Positions 16,154 through 26,463 of a stretch of DNA of 52,391 bases are shown in pieces; the stretch's first letter is position 1; every line of letters begins with the position of its first letter. The DNA comes from Terriglobia bacterium (GTDB taxonomy: Bacteria > Acidobacteriota > Terriglobia > Terriglobales > Acidobacteriaceae), in NCBI GenBank assembly GCA_020073185.1, contig JAIQFT010000027.1:1-52391 (forward strand), in the 5' to 3' direction. A program made the translations under genes and the position numbers. The notes under the pieces were generated by a model that was not told the DNA's origin, made no database searches, and saw nothing but the letters and a program-made list of their open reading frames with translations.

Positions 16154-16585
16154 ATGGCGAAACCAGCAGAAGCGACCGTTGCCGGAGCACCGGCGAAAAA
16201 AGGCAAGACCAAGAAGTTCAAGAAGCGTGAGCGCAAGAATGTCCCCTTTGGCGTCGCTCACATTCAGGCGTCGTTCAACAACACCATCGTGACCATCTCC
16301 GACCATCAGGGCAACGTGCTCTCCTGGAAGAGTTCGGGATCGCTGGGCTTCCGCGGATCGCGCAAGGGTACGCCCTTTGCCGCGCAGCAGGCCGCCATGA
16401 ACGCCGCCAACATGGCGCGCGAGCACGGCCTCCGCGCGGTGGAAGTCCGTGTCAGCGGACCCGGTTCGGGCCGCGAGTCGGCCATCCGGGCGCTGGCCGC
16501 CGCTGGCATCGAGGTGCGTCAGATCAAGGACGTCACCCCCATGCCGCACAACGGCTGCCGTCCGCCGAAACGGCGCAGAGTGTGA
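16154..16585 (+). CDS. rpsK: 30S ribosomal protein uS11
   Basis: uS11 lies on the 30S platform by the E site. The core starts around residue 30 ([20 protein letters not shown]) and contains [20 protein letters not shown] and the end [20 protein letters not shown] Lys/Ala-rich N-terminal lead of ~28 residues brings it to 143 against ~130. Confidence 0.98.
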   Translation: MAKPAEATVAGAPAKKGKTKKFKKRERKNVPFGVAHIQASFNNTIVTISDHQGNVLSWKSSGSLGFRGSRKGTPFAAQQAAMNAANMAREHGLRAVEVRVSGPGSGRESAIRALAAAGIEVRQIKDVTPMPHNGCRPPKRRRV

Positions 16586-16677
16586 ATTTGCGATTTAGCG
16601 ATTGAGGGATTCAGTGATTGACCCGTTGTGGCGTTTTCCAATCGCTCAATCACGAATCACTAAATCACTAACTGAAG
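16586..16677. repeat. AATCACT-type inverted arms, rpsK-rpsD spacer
   Basis: The 5' arm (GCGATTTAGCGATTGAGGGATTCAGTGATTG, in 7-8 bp steps) faces CAATCGCTCAATCACGAATCACTAAATCACTAAC. It is more AT-rich than other arrays. A further 56 bases without repeats lead to rpsD. Confidence 0.8.
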
Positions 16678-16733
16678 CAATCGGGACGAAGGGATGGCCA
16701 ATCCTGTAAACCGATTCATGAAGGAGAAGAACA

Positions 16734-17363
16734 TTGGCTCGATACACAGGTGCAGTCTGCCGCCTTTGCCGCCGCGAAGGCATGAAGCTCTTCCTTAAAG
16801 GGGCGAAGTGCTTCAGCGATAAATGCCCCATCGAAAACCGCAACTTTGCTCCCGGTCAGCACGGCAAGGACCGCAAGGCAAAGATCGTCGGCTACGGCCT
16901 GCAGTTGCGCGAGAAGCAGAAAGCCAAGCGCATCTACTTCACCAACGAAGGCCAGTTCCGCAACTATTACGAAAAGGCGGCGCGCGCCAAGGGCGTCACC
17001 GGCGAAGTGCTCCTGCAGCAACTGGAGCGCCGTCTCGACAACGTCGTTTACCGTCTCGGCTTTGCGGCCTCGCGCCGCCAGTCGCGCCAAGTGGTGCGCC
17101 ACGGCCACATCCAGGTCAACGGCCGCAAGGTGGACATTCCCTCGTACCAGGTGAAGCCCGGCGACGAGATCGCGGTGCGTGAGACTAGCCGGAAAGTGCC
17201 GGTCATCCTCGCCGCCGTCGAGTACAGCAGCCATCAACCGACGCCCAACTGGCTCGAGATCGACCGCGAGAATCTCAAGGGCCGCGTCATTGCGGTCCCG
17301 AAACGCGAAGACGTGAATCTGCCCGTCAACGAGCAGCTCATCGTCGAACTGTACAGCAAGTAA
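16734..17363 (+). CDS. rpsD: 30S ribosomal protein uS4, zinc (C+) form, TTG start
   Basis: uS4 nucleates 30S assembly. The frame starts at TTG 16734, eight bases after AAGGAG, giving [20 protein letters not shown]9, C12, C26 and C31 form the zinc knuckle of C+ type uS4. The S4 RNA-binding domain reads [20 protein letters not shown] with [15 protein letters not shown]. The 209 residues are standard. Confidence 0.98.
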   Translation: MARYTGAVCRLCRREGMKLFLKGAKCFSDKCPIENRNFAPGQHGKDRKAKIVGYGLQLREKQKAKRIYFTNEGQFRNYYEKAARAKGVTGEVLLQQLERRLDNVVYRLGFAASRRQSRQVVRHGHIQVNGRKVDIPSYQVKPGDEIAVRETSRKVPVILAAVEYSSHQPTPNWLEIDRENLKGRVIAVPKREDVNLPVNEQLIVELYSK

Positions 17364-17454
17364 TCGGCTCTTTTTGCCGATTGCATAATCGGGTAACTGC
17401 GGAATCGGGCAATTGAAATCAATTACCCGATTACCCGATTCGACGATTCCGCAA
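17362..17454. repeat. ATTACCCG octamer arms, rpsD-rpoA spacer
   Basis: The 5' arm has ATCGGGTAACTGCGGAATCGGGCAATTG; the 3' arm has CAATTACCCGATTACCCGATT and CGACGATTCCGCA. Units are eight bases. About 100 bases without an evident feature follow before rpoA. Confidence 0.8.
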
Positions 17455-17557
17455 TGAACCCGGCCCCATTCGTGCCAGATCAGGCCCGTGCGACGATCCA
17501 CTTCAGGCCTGGGCCGCCTGAGGATGTCGCCTCGACCCGCATGGCCGAAGGAGAACT

Positions 17558-18586
<1,029 letters not shown>

Positions 18587-18591
18587 CTTTT

Positions 18592-18669
18592 ATCGGGTGA
18601 TCGGATGATCTGGTGATTTGAACACCGGAATTCGATCACCCGATCACCCGATGGCCAGATCACCGGATT
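18592..18669. repeat. GATCACCC octamer arms, rpoA-rplQ spacer
   Basis: The 5' arm (ATCGGGTGATCGGATGATCTGGTGATT) faces GATCACCC GATCACCC GATGGCCA GATCACCG. The array ends ~30 bases before rplQ, which has its own AAGGA. Confidence 0.85.
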
Positions 18670-18699
18670 GGCACGGGGCCATGAATAAGGATTGAAACC

Positions 18700-19212
18700 A
18701 TGCGTCACTTAAAAGCTGGCAAGAAACTCGGCCGTAACACCAGCCACCGTCGCGCCCTGCTGCGCAACCTGGTCACTTCGCTCATTCTCGAAGAGCGTAT
18801 CCAAACCACCGAACCCAAGGCCAAGGCCATGCGCCCGCACGTCGAGAAGATGATCACCCTCGGCAAGCGTGGCGACGTCGCCGCCCGCCGCCTCGCCGCC
18901 TCCTACCTGATGACGCGCGCCGCCGTCGACAAGCTCTTCGACACCGTCGCGCCCCGCATGGGCGACCGCAACGGGGGCTATCTGCGCATCATCCGCACCG
19001 GTTGGCAGAAGGGCGACGGCGCCGAAAAGGCCTTTGTCGAGCTGCTCGGCAGCGAGAAAGCCATTGCCGAGAAGCAGCACAAGCGCGCCGAAGCCCGTGC
19101 CAAGCGCCGCGAGGAAGCCAAGAAGGCGATGGAAGAAGCCGAAGCCCAGGCCGCCCCGGAAGCCTCGGCCGAACCCGAACCCAAACCCGAAACCAAGGGC
19201 GAAAAAGAGTAG
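18700..19212 (+). CDS. rplQ: 50S ribosomal protein bL17 with Ala/Glu/Lys tail
   Basis: bL17 sits near the tunnel exit. The core MRHLKAGKKLGRNTSHRRAL and ASYLMTRAAVDKLFD is intact, with GGYLRIIRTGWQKGDGA. After residue ~118 it continues with a charged coiled-coil-like stretch and an Ala/Pro/Glu tail (KAMEEAEAQAAPEASAEPEP), giving 170 residues against ~120. It closes the alpha operon and is followed by a strong GC hairpin. Confidence 0.98.
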   Translation: MRHLKAGKKLGRNTSHRRALLRNLVTSLILEERIQTTEPKAKAMRPHVEKMITLGKRGDVAARRLAASYLMTRAAVDKLFDTVAPRMGDRNGGYLRIIRTGWQKGDGAEKAFVELLGSEKAIAEKQHKRAEARAKRREEAKKAMEEAEAQAAPEASAEPEPKPETKGEKE

Positions 19213-19262
19213 AGGAACCAATCCTCTAATCCGACTCCCGTGCCAGTTTTTGTTGTTTAGTA

Positions 19263-19285
19263 GGCCCCGGCGCCTCGCCGGGGCC
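19263..19285 (+). terminator. Strong hairpin after rplQ, possible terminator
   Basis: GGCCCCGGCG CCT CGCCGGGGCC is a perfect 10-bp stem 50 bases after rplQ. The downstream sequence is GGGCTTTCC, so the T-run is weak. It may end the superoperon with help from Rho, or may be another member of the GC hairpin family; the sequence does not decide. Confidence 0.5.
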
Positions 19286-19369
19286 GGGCTTTCCTTGCCG
19301 AAACTCTCGATGCCGCGGGCGCCCTCGAACGCGGCTACCAGCCTTCGGCCCCCAACTACTGCATTCCCA

Positions 19370-19398
19370 TTCTGAAACCGAAACTGAAACTCAAACTC
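19370..19398. repeat. GAAACT array upstream of the LTxxQ gene
   Basis: Units TGAAACC GAAACT GAAACT CAAACT, mostly hexamers. It lies in the 253-base spacer after rplQ, which otherwise holds only the GC hairpin and a degenerate GCGGGCG-type palindrome near 19315-19335. Confidence 0.65.
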
Positions 19399-19465
19399 CC
19401 TTCGCAACTTTCCTCGCCGGCAACCGTTTTTATGACTAACACCTGAATCGAAGGAGAGCGTAATT

Positions 19466-20125
19466 ATGCGGGCATTTACCCGAATTTCTATCGCCCTGTT
19501 GTTGACCACCCTTCTCGCCGCCGCTCTGTCGGCACAAACCACGACGCCGCCAGCCGATAACGCCCCTGGTCCGCATCGCATGGGTGCCATGAGCCAGCGC
19601 GGCTTCGAGCACATGGCACAGCAGCTCAACCTCACTGACCAGCAGAAGGCCCAGATCCAGGGCCTCTTCCAGACCCAGCGCACGCAGGCCCTGTCCATTC
19701 GGCAGGACAGCTCGCTGACGCCGCAGGAGAAGCAAGATAAGTTCCGCCAGCTCCGCGAATCCACCCACCAGCAAGTCACGGCGGTGCTGACCGCCGAACA
19801 GCAGCAGCAACTGCAGCAGATGCGCGCACATCACGAACGCATGGGCGGTGGTATGGGCCCGTTCGCGCGCCTCAACCTCACCTCCGACCAGAGGTCCAAG
19901 ATCGAGCCGCTCCTCCAGTCTCAGCGCCAGCAGGTCCAGGCAGTGCGCCTGGACAGCTCGCTGACGCCGGAGCAGAAGCAGGCCAAGGTGCGCGACATCC
20001 GCCAGAGCACGAAATCGCAGATTGATGCCGTGCTCACGCCCGAGCAGCAGCAGCAACGCAAGGAGATGTGGAGAGGCCGCGGCGGCAAGCACGGCCCTCC
20101 GCCCGCGCCGCCCAGCGGCTTTTAA
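19466..20125 (+). CDS. Secreted LTxxQ-repeat protein (Spy/CpxP-like), internally duplicated
   Basis: The 219 residues begin with a signal peptide (IALLLTTLLAAALSA, cut before Gln). The mature part is two tandem copies of one helical unit: LNLTDQQKAQIQGLF...SSLTPQEKQDKFRQLRES...LTAEQQQQL (about 53-117) and LNLTSDQRSKIEPLL...SSLTPEQKQAKVRDIRQS...LTPEQQQQR (about 135-200). LTxxQ motifs are typical of the Spy/CpxP group of periplasmic stress proteins and chaperones, so an envelope role is likely; the partner is unknown. The C-terminus is Gly/Pro-rich. SD AAGGAGAG is strong. Confidence 0.8.
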   Translation: MRAFTRISIALLLTTLLAAALSAQTTTPPADNAPGPHRMGAMSQRGFEHMAQQLNLTDQQKAQIQGLFQTQRTQALSIRQDSSLTPQEKQDKFRQLRESTHQQVTAVLTAEQQQQLQQMRAHHERMGGGMGPFARLNLTSDQRSKIEPLLQSQRQQVQAVRLDSSLTPEQKQAKVRDIRQSTKSQIDAVLTPEQQQQRKEMWRGRGGKHGPPPAPPSGF

Positions 20126-20245
20126 CTAGCATCGGATCTCGACTGGTGACAAACCGCGTTCTCCCTCGAACGCGCTTTGTCGTAGCCTGTGATTTCTGCG
20201 ATCTCTGCGGTGTGGGTGCTGGCTGCGCCGAAGCTGCGGAAAAGC

Positions 20246-20340
20246 AGCAATTGGCAATCTGCAATTAGCCAATCGAGATTACCGAAAACCGATAACCGGC
20301 AACCGAGAACCAGCTAATCGCTAATTCCTAATCGCTAAAA
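20246..20340. repeat. ACCGATA and CTAATCG arrays between convergent genes
   Basis: ACCGAAA ACCGATA ACCGGCA ACCGAGA ACC (20281-20312) is flanked by GCAATTGGCAATCTGCAATT and by CTAATCG CTAATTC CTAATCG CTAAA. It fills the space between the LTxxQ gene (+) and the VanZ-like gene (-). Confidence 0.78.
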
Positions 20341-20833
20341 ACTTCCCTCGCGCATCGCTCACCGCGATCAGTAACAACTGCACGCACGCCGCCGCCATCG
20401 CGTCCAACGCGACGTCGCGCATGGTTCCGGTTCGCTCGGGAAGCATGGTCTGGTGCCATTCGTCGAGCGCCGCCACCACAACGGTTGACGCCAGCGCGAT
20501 CGCCGCCGCGCGCGCGCTCCAGGAACGCAGCATCGCCTTCCATGACGGCAACTGCTTTGCCCAGCGCGGCAGCATCAGGGTTGTCCACCACGCCCGCAGC
20601 ATAAGCAGACTGAGAATGGCATAACCGGCGAAATGCCCTGCTTTCCGCGCCACCTCATTGATGAGTTGAAGTTGTGCAAGTGCGATGTGCAGATCGAAAA
20701 AACCGATGATGGAAGAAAAAACGTCTCCAGTATCGTCCGACGAGGCGTACGGCGTGGACTCCCACGCGATCACGGCCAGCCACAGCAGGGCAGGCGCCCA
20801 GGCTCGGCGAACAGCGTCGGATGTGCTGGGCAT
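20321..20833 (-). CDS. VanZ-like membrane protein
   Basis: The 170-residue protein has four predicted membrane helices. Motifs typical of VanZ-like proteins are readable: EVARKAGHFAGYAILSLLML in the middle and ALDEWHQTMLPERTGTMRDV near the C-terminus. VanZ from a transposon gives low teicoplanin resistance, but most chromosomal homologues have no known role, so I assign only the family. It lies downstream of guaB on the same strand, and its start codon directly follows a TTAGCAA heptamer array with no SD. Confidence 0.8.
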   Translation of the reverse strand: MPSTSDAVRRAWAPALLWLAVIAWESTPYASSDDTGDVFSSIIGFFDLHIALAQLQLINEVARKAGHFAGYAILSLLMLRAWWTTLMLPRWAKQLPSWKAMLRSWSARAAAIALASTVVVAALDEWHQTMLPERTGTMRDVALDAMAAACVQLLLIAVSDARGKFLAIRN

Positions 20834-20867
20834 TAGCTAATTGCTAATTGCTAAAAGCTAGTAGCTA
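20834..20867. repeat. TTAGCAA array in the guaB-vanZ spacer
   Basis: Read on the minus strand the spacer is TAGCTACTAGCTTTTAGCAA followed by TTAGCAA TTAGCTA and the ATG of the VanZ-like gene. It overlaps the guaB stop codon. This shows the arrays also lead genes on the other strand. Confidence 0.78.
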
Positions 20868-22373
20868 TTCCACGCGATAATTCGGCGCCTCGCGTGTAAT
20901 CGTCACGTCGTGCACGTGGCTCTCTCTCATGCCGGCCGCGCTGATGCGCACGAAGCGCGCCTTCTGCTGCAACTCGGGAACGGAGCCGCAGCCGGTGTAG
21001 CCCATGCCCGACCGCAGCCCGCCAACCAGTTGAAAAATGATCATGGACAGCGGCCCGCGAAACGGCACCCGTCCCTCGATGCCTTCCGGCACCAGCTTCG
21101 CCAGACGGTTGCCCTCGCCGTCGTCGCGGCTAACCCCCACCGACGAATCCCCGTTGCTGGACTCCTGGAAGTAGCGCTCGCCGCTTCCGCCCGACATCGC
21201 CGCCAGCGATCCCATGCCGCGATACGCCTTGAACGTCCGTCCCTGGTAGAGAATGGTTTCGCCCGGGCTTTCGTCGGTCCCGGCAAACAGCGACCCGATC
21301 ATGCACACGTTAGCGCCCGCCGCCAGGGCCTTGGTCACGTCGCCGGAATACTTGATGCCGCCATCGGCAATCACCGGTATCTGCGCGTCGCGCACCGCGC
21401 GGAACGCCTCCGCGATGGCGGTAATCTGCGGCACGCCTGCGCCGGTGACGATGCGCGTGGTGCAGATCGAGCCCGGCCCGATGCCGACCTTCACCGCGTC
21501 GGCTCCCGAGCGCGCCACTTCGCAGGCCCCGTCAAACGTTCCGACATTGCCGGCGATCAGCTCCACCTCGGGTAGCCGCGCCTTCACCGTCCGGATCGCC
21601 TCCAGCACGCGCGTCGAGTGGCCGTGCGCGCTGTCGATGGCGATCACGTCCACCTTGGCCCGCGCCAACTCCTGCGCCCGCTCCAGGTAGTCGCCGGTGG
21701 CGCCGATGGCCGCGCCCACCCGCAACCGTCCCTGCTGGTCTTTCGCCGCGTAGGGATACTTCAGCTTCTTCTGGATGTCCTTGACCGTGATCAGTCCCTT
21801 GAGCGTGTACTTGTCGTCCACCACCAGCAGCTTCTCGACGCGGTGCTTGTGCAGGATCTGCTCCGCCTGCTCCAGCGTGGTCCCGACCGGCACGGTGATC
21901 AGGTTTTCCTTGGTCATGACTTTGCTGATGGGGACGTCGGTGCGCGTCTCGAAGCGCAGATCGCGGTTGGTGAGAATGCCGACCAACTTCTTGTTCTTCG
22001 TGATCGGCACGCCCGAGATGCGGTAACGCTCCATCACCTTGAGGGCGTCGCTGACCTTGTCGTCGGGCGACATGGTGATCGGGTCCACGATCATGCCGCT
22101 CTCCGAGCGCTTCGCCTTGTCCACTTCGCCGGCCTGCTGCTCGATGGTCATGCTGCGGTGGACGATGCCCATGCCGCCCTGCTGCGCCATGGCAATCGCC
22201 ATCTGCGCCTCGGTCACGGTGTCCATGGCGGCGCTGATGATCGGGATGTTCAGCGTGATGTTGCGGGTGACGCGCGTCTGCGTGTTTACCGACGCGGGTA
22301 TCACATCGCTGCGCGCCGGCACCAGCAAAACGTCGTCAAACGTCAGTGCCTCGGGGACGGGAAAATGGATCAT
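20865..22373 (-). CDS. guaB: Inosine-5'-monophosphate dehydrogenase
   Basis: GuaB oxidises IMP to XMP with NAD, the committed step of GMP synthesis. The 502 residues begin [20 protein letters not shown]. The two CBS domains lie at about 95-205 ([18 protein letters not shown], then [20 protein letters not shown]). The catalytic cysteine is in [20 protein letters not shown], and the IMP phosphate site and [10 protein letters not shown] follow. Length and domains are standard. SD is weak (GTGAAGA). A TACAAT hexamer 28 bases upstream may be its -10 box. Confidence 0.98.
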   Translation of the reverse strand: MIHFPVPEALTFDDVLLVPARSDVIPASVNTQTRVTRNITLNIPIISAAMDTVTEAQMAIAMAQQGGMGIVHRSMTIEQQAGEVDKAKRSESGMIVDPITMSPDDKVSDALKVMERYRISGVPITKNKKLVGILTNRDLRFETRTDVPISKVMTKENLITVPVGTTLEQAEQILHKHRVEKLLVVDDKYTLKGLITVKDIQKKLKYPYAAKDQQGRLRVGAAIGATGDYLERAQELARAKVDVIAIDSAHGHSTRVLEAIRTVKARLPEVELIAGNVGTFDGACEVARSGADAVKVGIGPGSICTTRIVTGAGVPQITAIAEAFRAVRDAQIPVIADGGIKYSGDVTKALAAGANVCMIGSLFAGTDESPGETILYQGRTFKAYRGMGSLAAMSGGSGERYFQESSNGDSSVGVSRDDGEGNRLAKLVPEGIEGRVPFRGPLSMIIFQLVGGLRSGMGYTGCGSVPELQQKARFVRISAAGMRESHVHDVTITREAPNYRVE

Positions 22374-22400
22374 TTCTTCACTCGCAATGGACTGTTCGTC

Positions 22401-22406
22401 ATTGTA
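22401..22406 (-). promoter_or_regulatory. Possible -10 box of guaB
   Basis: TACAAT on the minus strand, 27 bases before the guaB ATG. The -35 region is not close to consensus, so this is a weak call. Confidence 0.35.
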
Positions 22407-22586
22407 GCAGCAGAAAGTTCTAGCAGTTCACAGCCCGGAGGCGCGCGGATCGGCGCGGCAATCTAAACATCCGGCGCTCCGCGTATGCCGTATCTGGTGA
22501 GCAGGCTTTTCTCGCCCCGGTGAATTGTTTCCGGGTTGCGACTCAGCCATGATCGGAACTACCTGCGGTCGCATCGTTCCTGGTGC

Positions 22587-22944
22587 TCAGTTGTGCGAGC
22601 TGGGAGCCAAGGGTGGCAAGCCGATCTTCCCCGACAACGCCGCATAGCGCGGGTCGGAGCGTAGCGAGTCGAATTGCGGGTCGGTCTGCGGATACAGGAG
22701 CGACCGTGAGCGTTGTTCGTGCGCGCGGCATCGAGCCAGTCAAACGCTTTCTCGATCTCGCCCATCTGCGCGTACTGCTGAGCGATGCTGGAGGCTTGCG
22801 CGCGTCCTGCACGCCCGGCGTTGGCGCCGGAGGAGAAACTGCTTGCGCTGTTTCCGGGACCGGGGCTTCGCCCCGCGCCGACGCTCCCGGCTCCGATTGG
22901 GCCACCGTTCCTATGAAGCGGTACCCGCGGCGGGGCAACGTTTC
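22587..22944 (-). pseudogene. Remnant of a winged-helix/TPR regulator (CadC-like), frameshifted and internally deleted
   Basis: On the minus strand the region starts with ETLPRRGYRFIGTVAQS, the end of an OmpR-type winged-helix DNA-binding domain, followed by a Pro/Ala-rich linker. It then jumps to the end of a TPR region in a second frame (QASSIAQQYAQMGEIEKAFD) and finishes in a third frame (LLYPQTDPQFDSLRSDPRY, then LPPLAPSSHN and a stop at 22587). In intact proteins of this architecture several hundred residues separate these parts. Two frame changes and the large deletion make it a dead gene. Confidence 0.75.
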
Positions 22945-23355
22945 GTTCTCCCGCCGTTCGCGCTAGCCAATGCGGGCGTCAGGTTGAGTATTCAAACGAT
23001 TCAGCAGACGGTGACGAGTGCCGCCAGCATGGGTATCTTCGTCGGACTGACGATGGGGAAACCGCTCGGCATTGTGTTGTTTGGTTTTCTTGCCGTACGT
23101 TTAGGGCTGGCGCGCCCGTTGACTGGCGTGCGCTGGTCGCAGTTGGTCGGCGTCGGAATCCTGGGCGGGCTTGGTTTTACTGCGTCGCTGTTTACCGGCG
23201 ATCTCGCTTTCGCGGATGCAGCGATCGTCGCACGCGCGAAGGTGGGAATTCTCGCCGCCTCAGTGGTTGCCGGACTTGGTGGATATCTCGTGCTGCGGTT
23301 CGCAACCGTACGACCGCCGCAGGGCGACATTGAGAGACGGGAGGCGGCGGTTTAG
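22942..23355 (+). pseudogene. nhaA: C-terminal fragment of Na+/H+ antiporter NhaA
   Basis: From FVLPPFALANAGVRL onwards the 137 codons match the last third of NhaA: GIFVGLTMGKPLGIVLFGF, RLGLARPLTGVRWSQLVGVG and LGGLGFTASLFTGDLAF. The first two thirds, including the conserved aspartates of the transport site, are absent. The homology begins exactly where the winged-helix remnant on the other strand ends (22942-22944). An upstream start at 22843 would only add unrelated residues. A functional antiporter is very unlikely. Confidence 0.85.
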
Positions 23356-23370
23356 GAGGAGAATGTCTAT

Positions 23371-24747
23371 ATGCGCTTCCTAATCGACATCAAGTCACGC
23401 TCGTCCTACATCCTCGCGGCAGGATTTGGCACGTTGATCATTCTCATCGCGGTCCTTGGCTTTGGCGCGATCCGGCGCGCTCGCGCGATCTACAACGAGA
23501 TGGAATCGACGCAGCAGACCTATCTTGAGGCGGAGGCGTTCCGGCGCGACATCTCCGCCGACATGTATCTTGCCGACATCCTGGTGCGTGATTATCTTCT
23601 GGATCCTTCGCCGCAGAGCGCTCCGCAGCACCGCCAGCAACTGCTTGAGATTCGTAACTCGCTGCAACAACGCTTGGACTTGCTGGCGCAGCGCATGGGC
23701 GAGAGTGACAGCCGTGGACTGTCCCGACTGCAAACGGAAGTGCAGGCCTATTGGGATTCTTTGGATCCAATTTTCGAATGGACTCCGCAGGACAAAGCCG
23801 CGTTGAGTTGGTCATTTCTGCGGCACAAAGTGCTGCCACGGCGAAAGGCCGTCATGGACTTGGCCCGCGAAGTGGCGAAGCTAAACAAGGAAAACCTCGA
23901 CCGGGAACGTCAACGAATCCGGCAGAGCCAGGAGGTGCTGAACCGGTTCCTGCTCAAGATGATGGGATTTTCACTGAGTCTCGGCACGGCGGTCGCGCTG
24001 GTAACCACGTATCGCGTGGCGATTCTCGAGCGACGGCACGATGAACAGACGCGGCGAATCGAAGAAGCCGAAACCAACTTGCGTCGTCTGTCGCGCCGTC
24101 TCGTGCAAGCACAGGAGGTGGAGAGAAAATCGCTTTCGCGTGAATTGCACGATGAAGTGGGGCAGATGTTGACCGCACTAGGAATTGAATTGGCGAACTT
24201 GAACTCGGTCAGGGGTTCCGACAAAGACGCGTTCCACGCTCGCATTGACGATGCCAAGCGCTTGAACACGGACGCCATGCGTGCCATCCGCGACCTGGCG
24301 ATGGGGCTCCGCCCCTCAATGCTTGACGATCTCGGCCTGGCGCCCGCCCTGGAATGGCAAGGCCGCGAATTTTCCCGGCATACAGGAGTGCCGGCGGTGG
24401 TTACCGTGGACGGGACTGTTGACGACCTGCCTGAAACTCACCGTACGTGCATTTATCGGGTGGTCCAGGAAGCTCTGACGAATTGTGCCAAGCACGCCAA
24501 AGCCAAGAATGTTTTGGTTTCGGTGCATGGCCGCGACAAGTCGGTCGAAGCCCTCATTCAGGACGACGGAGTGGGATTTAATGCGGCTTCGCGAGTCGGG
24601 GGATTGGGGTTGTTGGGCATCGAGGAGCGAGTGCAAGAATTAGAGGGAACACTCGGGATCATTTCTCAGCTAGGCAAGGGGACGACCCTGCGCGTTCAGA
24701 TCCCCGTCAAGCGTGGAGAGGCGACATGGGCAAAATCCGCATCCTGA
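23371..24747 (+). CDS. Membrane sensor histidine kinase, NarL/HisKA_3 type
   Basis: The 458-residue protein has membrane helices at about 13-34 and 195-218 enclosing a ~160-residue mostly helical sensor domain, probably a four-helix bundle of the CHASE3/MCP-N kind. A coiled coil (225-255) leads to the HisKA_3 phosphoacceptor H260 in SRELHDEVGQMLTAL. The ATPase domain has the N box VVQEALTNCAKHAKA (N371), DDGVGF and GGLGLLGIEERV. The stimulus is not evident. It overlaps the response regulator by 22 bases. SD is GGAGGAGAATG-like upstream of ATG 23371. Confidence 0.95.
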   Translation: MRFLIDIKSRSSYILAAGFGTLIILIAVLGFGAIRRARAIYNEMESTQQTYLEAEAFRRDISADMYLADILVRDYLLDPSPQSAPQHRQQLLEIRNSLQQRLDLLAQRMGESDSRGLSRLQTEVQAYWDSLDPIFEWTPQDKAALSWSFLRHKVLPRRKAVMDLAREVAKLNKENLDRERQRIRQSQEVLNRFLLKMMGFSLSLGTAVALVTTYRVAILERRHDEQTRRIEEAETNLRRLSRRLVQAQEVERKSLSRELHDEVGQMLTALGIELANLNSVRGSDKDAFHARIDDAKRLNTDAMRAIRDLAMGLRPSMLDDLGLAPALEWQGREFSRHTGVPAVVTVDGTVDDLPETHRTCIYRVVQEALTNCAKHAKAKNVLVSVHGRDKSVEALIQDDGVGFNAASRVGGLGLLGIEERVQELEGTLGIISQLGKGTTLRVQIPVKRGEATWAKSAS

Positions 24748-25376
24748 TTGCCGACGACCACGGCATCGTGAGGAAGGGCCTGCGGCTGCAACTGGAGCAG
24801 CGGGAGGAATTCGAGGTAGTGGGCGAAGCCAGCGATGGACGGGAAGCCGTCCGCATGGCGGAAGAACTTGGGCCGGCGGTGGTCATCATGGATATCGCCA
24901 TGCCGAATCTCAACGGCATCGATGCCGCGGCCCAAATGATTAAGCGGAGCCCCGAGCTCAGGGTGATCATCCTCAGCATGCACTCCGATGAAAGCTATCT
25001 GACGCGCGCCCTGACGGCTGGAGTGAAAGGGTACTTGCTGAAGGAAACTGCCGACTTGGATCTCTATCGCGCGGTCCAGGCTGTGGCGCAGGGTAAAGTA
25101 TTTTTCAGCCCGACTATTGCCAACACGCTGCTGGAAGATTACATGCGCCAGCTACAGCAACGCGGGCTGCAGGATTCCTATGACCTGCTCACCGACCGGG
25201 AGAAGGAGATCCTGCAACTACTGGCCGAGGGCAAGTCCAACAAAGAGGTCGCGACCACGCTTGACCTCAGCACGTACACCGTCGAGACCCACCGCACCCA
25301 CATAATGCAGAAGCTCAATCTCCACAGTTCCGCCGACATCGTCCTCTATGCGGTGCGAAAAAAGATAATCTCCTGA
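24726..25376 (+). CDS. LuxR/NarL-family response regulator
   Basis: The 216 residues combine a receiver domain (1-~122) with acidic pocket ADDH, phosphoacceptor D56 in VVIMDIAMP and K106 in KGYLLKE, and a C-terminal LuxR-type helix-turn-helix (~150-212: LTDREKEILQLLAEGKSNKE, then STYTVETHRTHIMQKL). It is the partner of the kinase with which it overlaps. SD GGAGAGG lies inside the kinase gene. Targets are unknown, but otsBA follows directly. Confidence 0.96.
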   Translation: MGKIRILIADDHGIVRKGLRLQLEQREEFEVVGEASDGREAVRMAEELGPAVVIMDIAMPNLNGIDAAAQMIKRSPELRVIILSMHSDESYLTRALTAGVKGYLLKETADLDLYRAVQAVAQGKVFFSPTIANTLLEDYMRQLQQRGLQDSYDLLTDREKEILQLLAEGKSNKEVATTLDLSTYTVETHRTHIMQKLNLHSSADIVLYAVRKKIIS

Positions 25377-25390
25377 ATAACTTCGCGGCA

Positions 25391-25419
25391 AATACCCCTC
25401 TTTTGTGCGGCTAATACCC
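25391..25419. promoter_or_regulatory. Direct repeat AATACCC, possible regulator site before otsB
   Basis: AATACCC occurs at 25391-25397 and 25413-25419, 22 bases apart, about two helical turns. It lies in the 271-base spacer between the response regulator and otsB. This suits a DNA-binding dimer on one face, but no promoter is clear and the evidence is only the repeat. Nothing else is recognised in the spacer. Confidence 0.3.
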
Positions 25420-25647
25420 TACCGGCTGTATTTCTCCGGCCGCCCGGCGAACCCATACTGTTCGTGTCGAAAGCGAGTGTCGAACCTGGCATTGCCGCAG
25501 ACTGGACCCGCGGCCGTGTTCCGGCGCCGAAGCTGAAGCTGATGTTTGGTGTGCGCGCTAACCTCCGCTCGTGGCTCTCCCCTGGCCCGGCGTTCAGGAA
25601 CACGACCGCTCTCCCACGCAGTACGGATTGGCAGAGTAGGAGGAACG

Positions 25648-26463
25648 ATGAGCACCGCTGCTGCTCCACGAACGGACGTTTTCCGGAGAACGCCTTCTGA
25701 TCTGTTCTTCGATGAATTGTGCGGGGCCAGGAGCCGAGTCTTGCTTCTGGATTATGACGGGACCATAGCCCCATTCTCGGTGAACCGCCATCAAGCGTTC
25801 CCCTATCCCACTGTGCCCGAACTCATTGATTCCATTATGAGCACGTGTCGAACCTCCGTGGTCTTGATCAGCGGTCGTGCAGCCCGGGAAATCCCTCCGC
25901 TTCTCGGCCTCAATCCCCACCCGGAAATCTGGGGTACCTACGGTATTGAGCGACTGCGTGCCGACGGCCAGTATTCCGTGGGGCACGTGAGCGACGACGC
26001 GCAACGCGCGCTCGTGAAGGCGGACCTTTGGCTGCAAGAGGAAGGAGGTCTGGATCGGCTGATTGAGCTGAAACCAGGAGCCATCGCGGTCCATTGGAGA
26101 GGTCTCAATCCAACGCAAGTCGAGGAAGTCAAAGCGGCTGCATACCGCGCCATGTCGCCGTTCGCATCCGTCGACCTGCTGCTGTCGGAATTCGATGGCG
26201 GATTGGAACTCCGCCCGCGCACTCGCAGCAAGGCAGACGTGGTGCTCGCGCTGCTTTCCGAGCACGATCCTGAGGCGGCGGTTGCATATCTGGGCGATGA
26301 CGCCACCGACGAAGAGGCATTCCGTGCCTTGAACGGCCGCGGCCTGACCGTGCTGGTTCGGCCCAAGTATCGCTTCTCGGCCGCGCAGAGATGGATCAGG
26401 CCGCCTGAAGAACTGGTTCATTTCTTGACCGAATGGATCCGCGCTTGTGGAGGTGAGCTGTGA
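25648..26463 (+). CDS. otsB: Trehalose-6-phosphate phosphatase
   Basis: OtsB dephosphorylates trehalose-6-phosphate in the second step of trehalose synthesis. ATG 25648 follows AGGAGGA and gives 271 residues; the frame is open further upstream but without family similarity. HAD motif I is LLLDYDGTIAPF (D35 nucleophile, D37), motif II VVLISGRAARE, and motif III GDDATDEEAF. The end overlaps the otsA GTG by four bases (GTGA). Trehalose protects against drying and osmotic stress. Confidence 0.96.
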   Translation: MSTAAAPRTDVFRRTPSDLFFDELCGARSRVLLLDYDGTIAPFSVNRHQAFPYPTVPELIDSIMSTCRTSVVLISGRAAREIPPLLGLNPHPEIWGTYGIERLRADGQYSVGHVSDDAQRALVKADLWLQEEGGLDRLIELKPGAIAVHWRGLNPTQVEEVKAAAYRAMSPFASVDLLLSEFDGGLELRPRTRSKADVVLALLSEHDPEAAVAYLGDDATDEEAFRALNGRGLTVLVRPKYRFSAAQRWIRPPEELVHFLTEWIRACGGEL

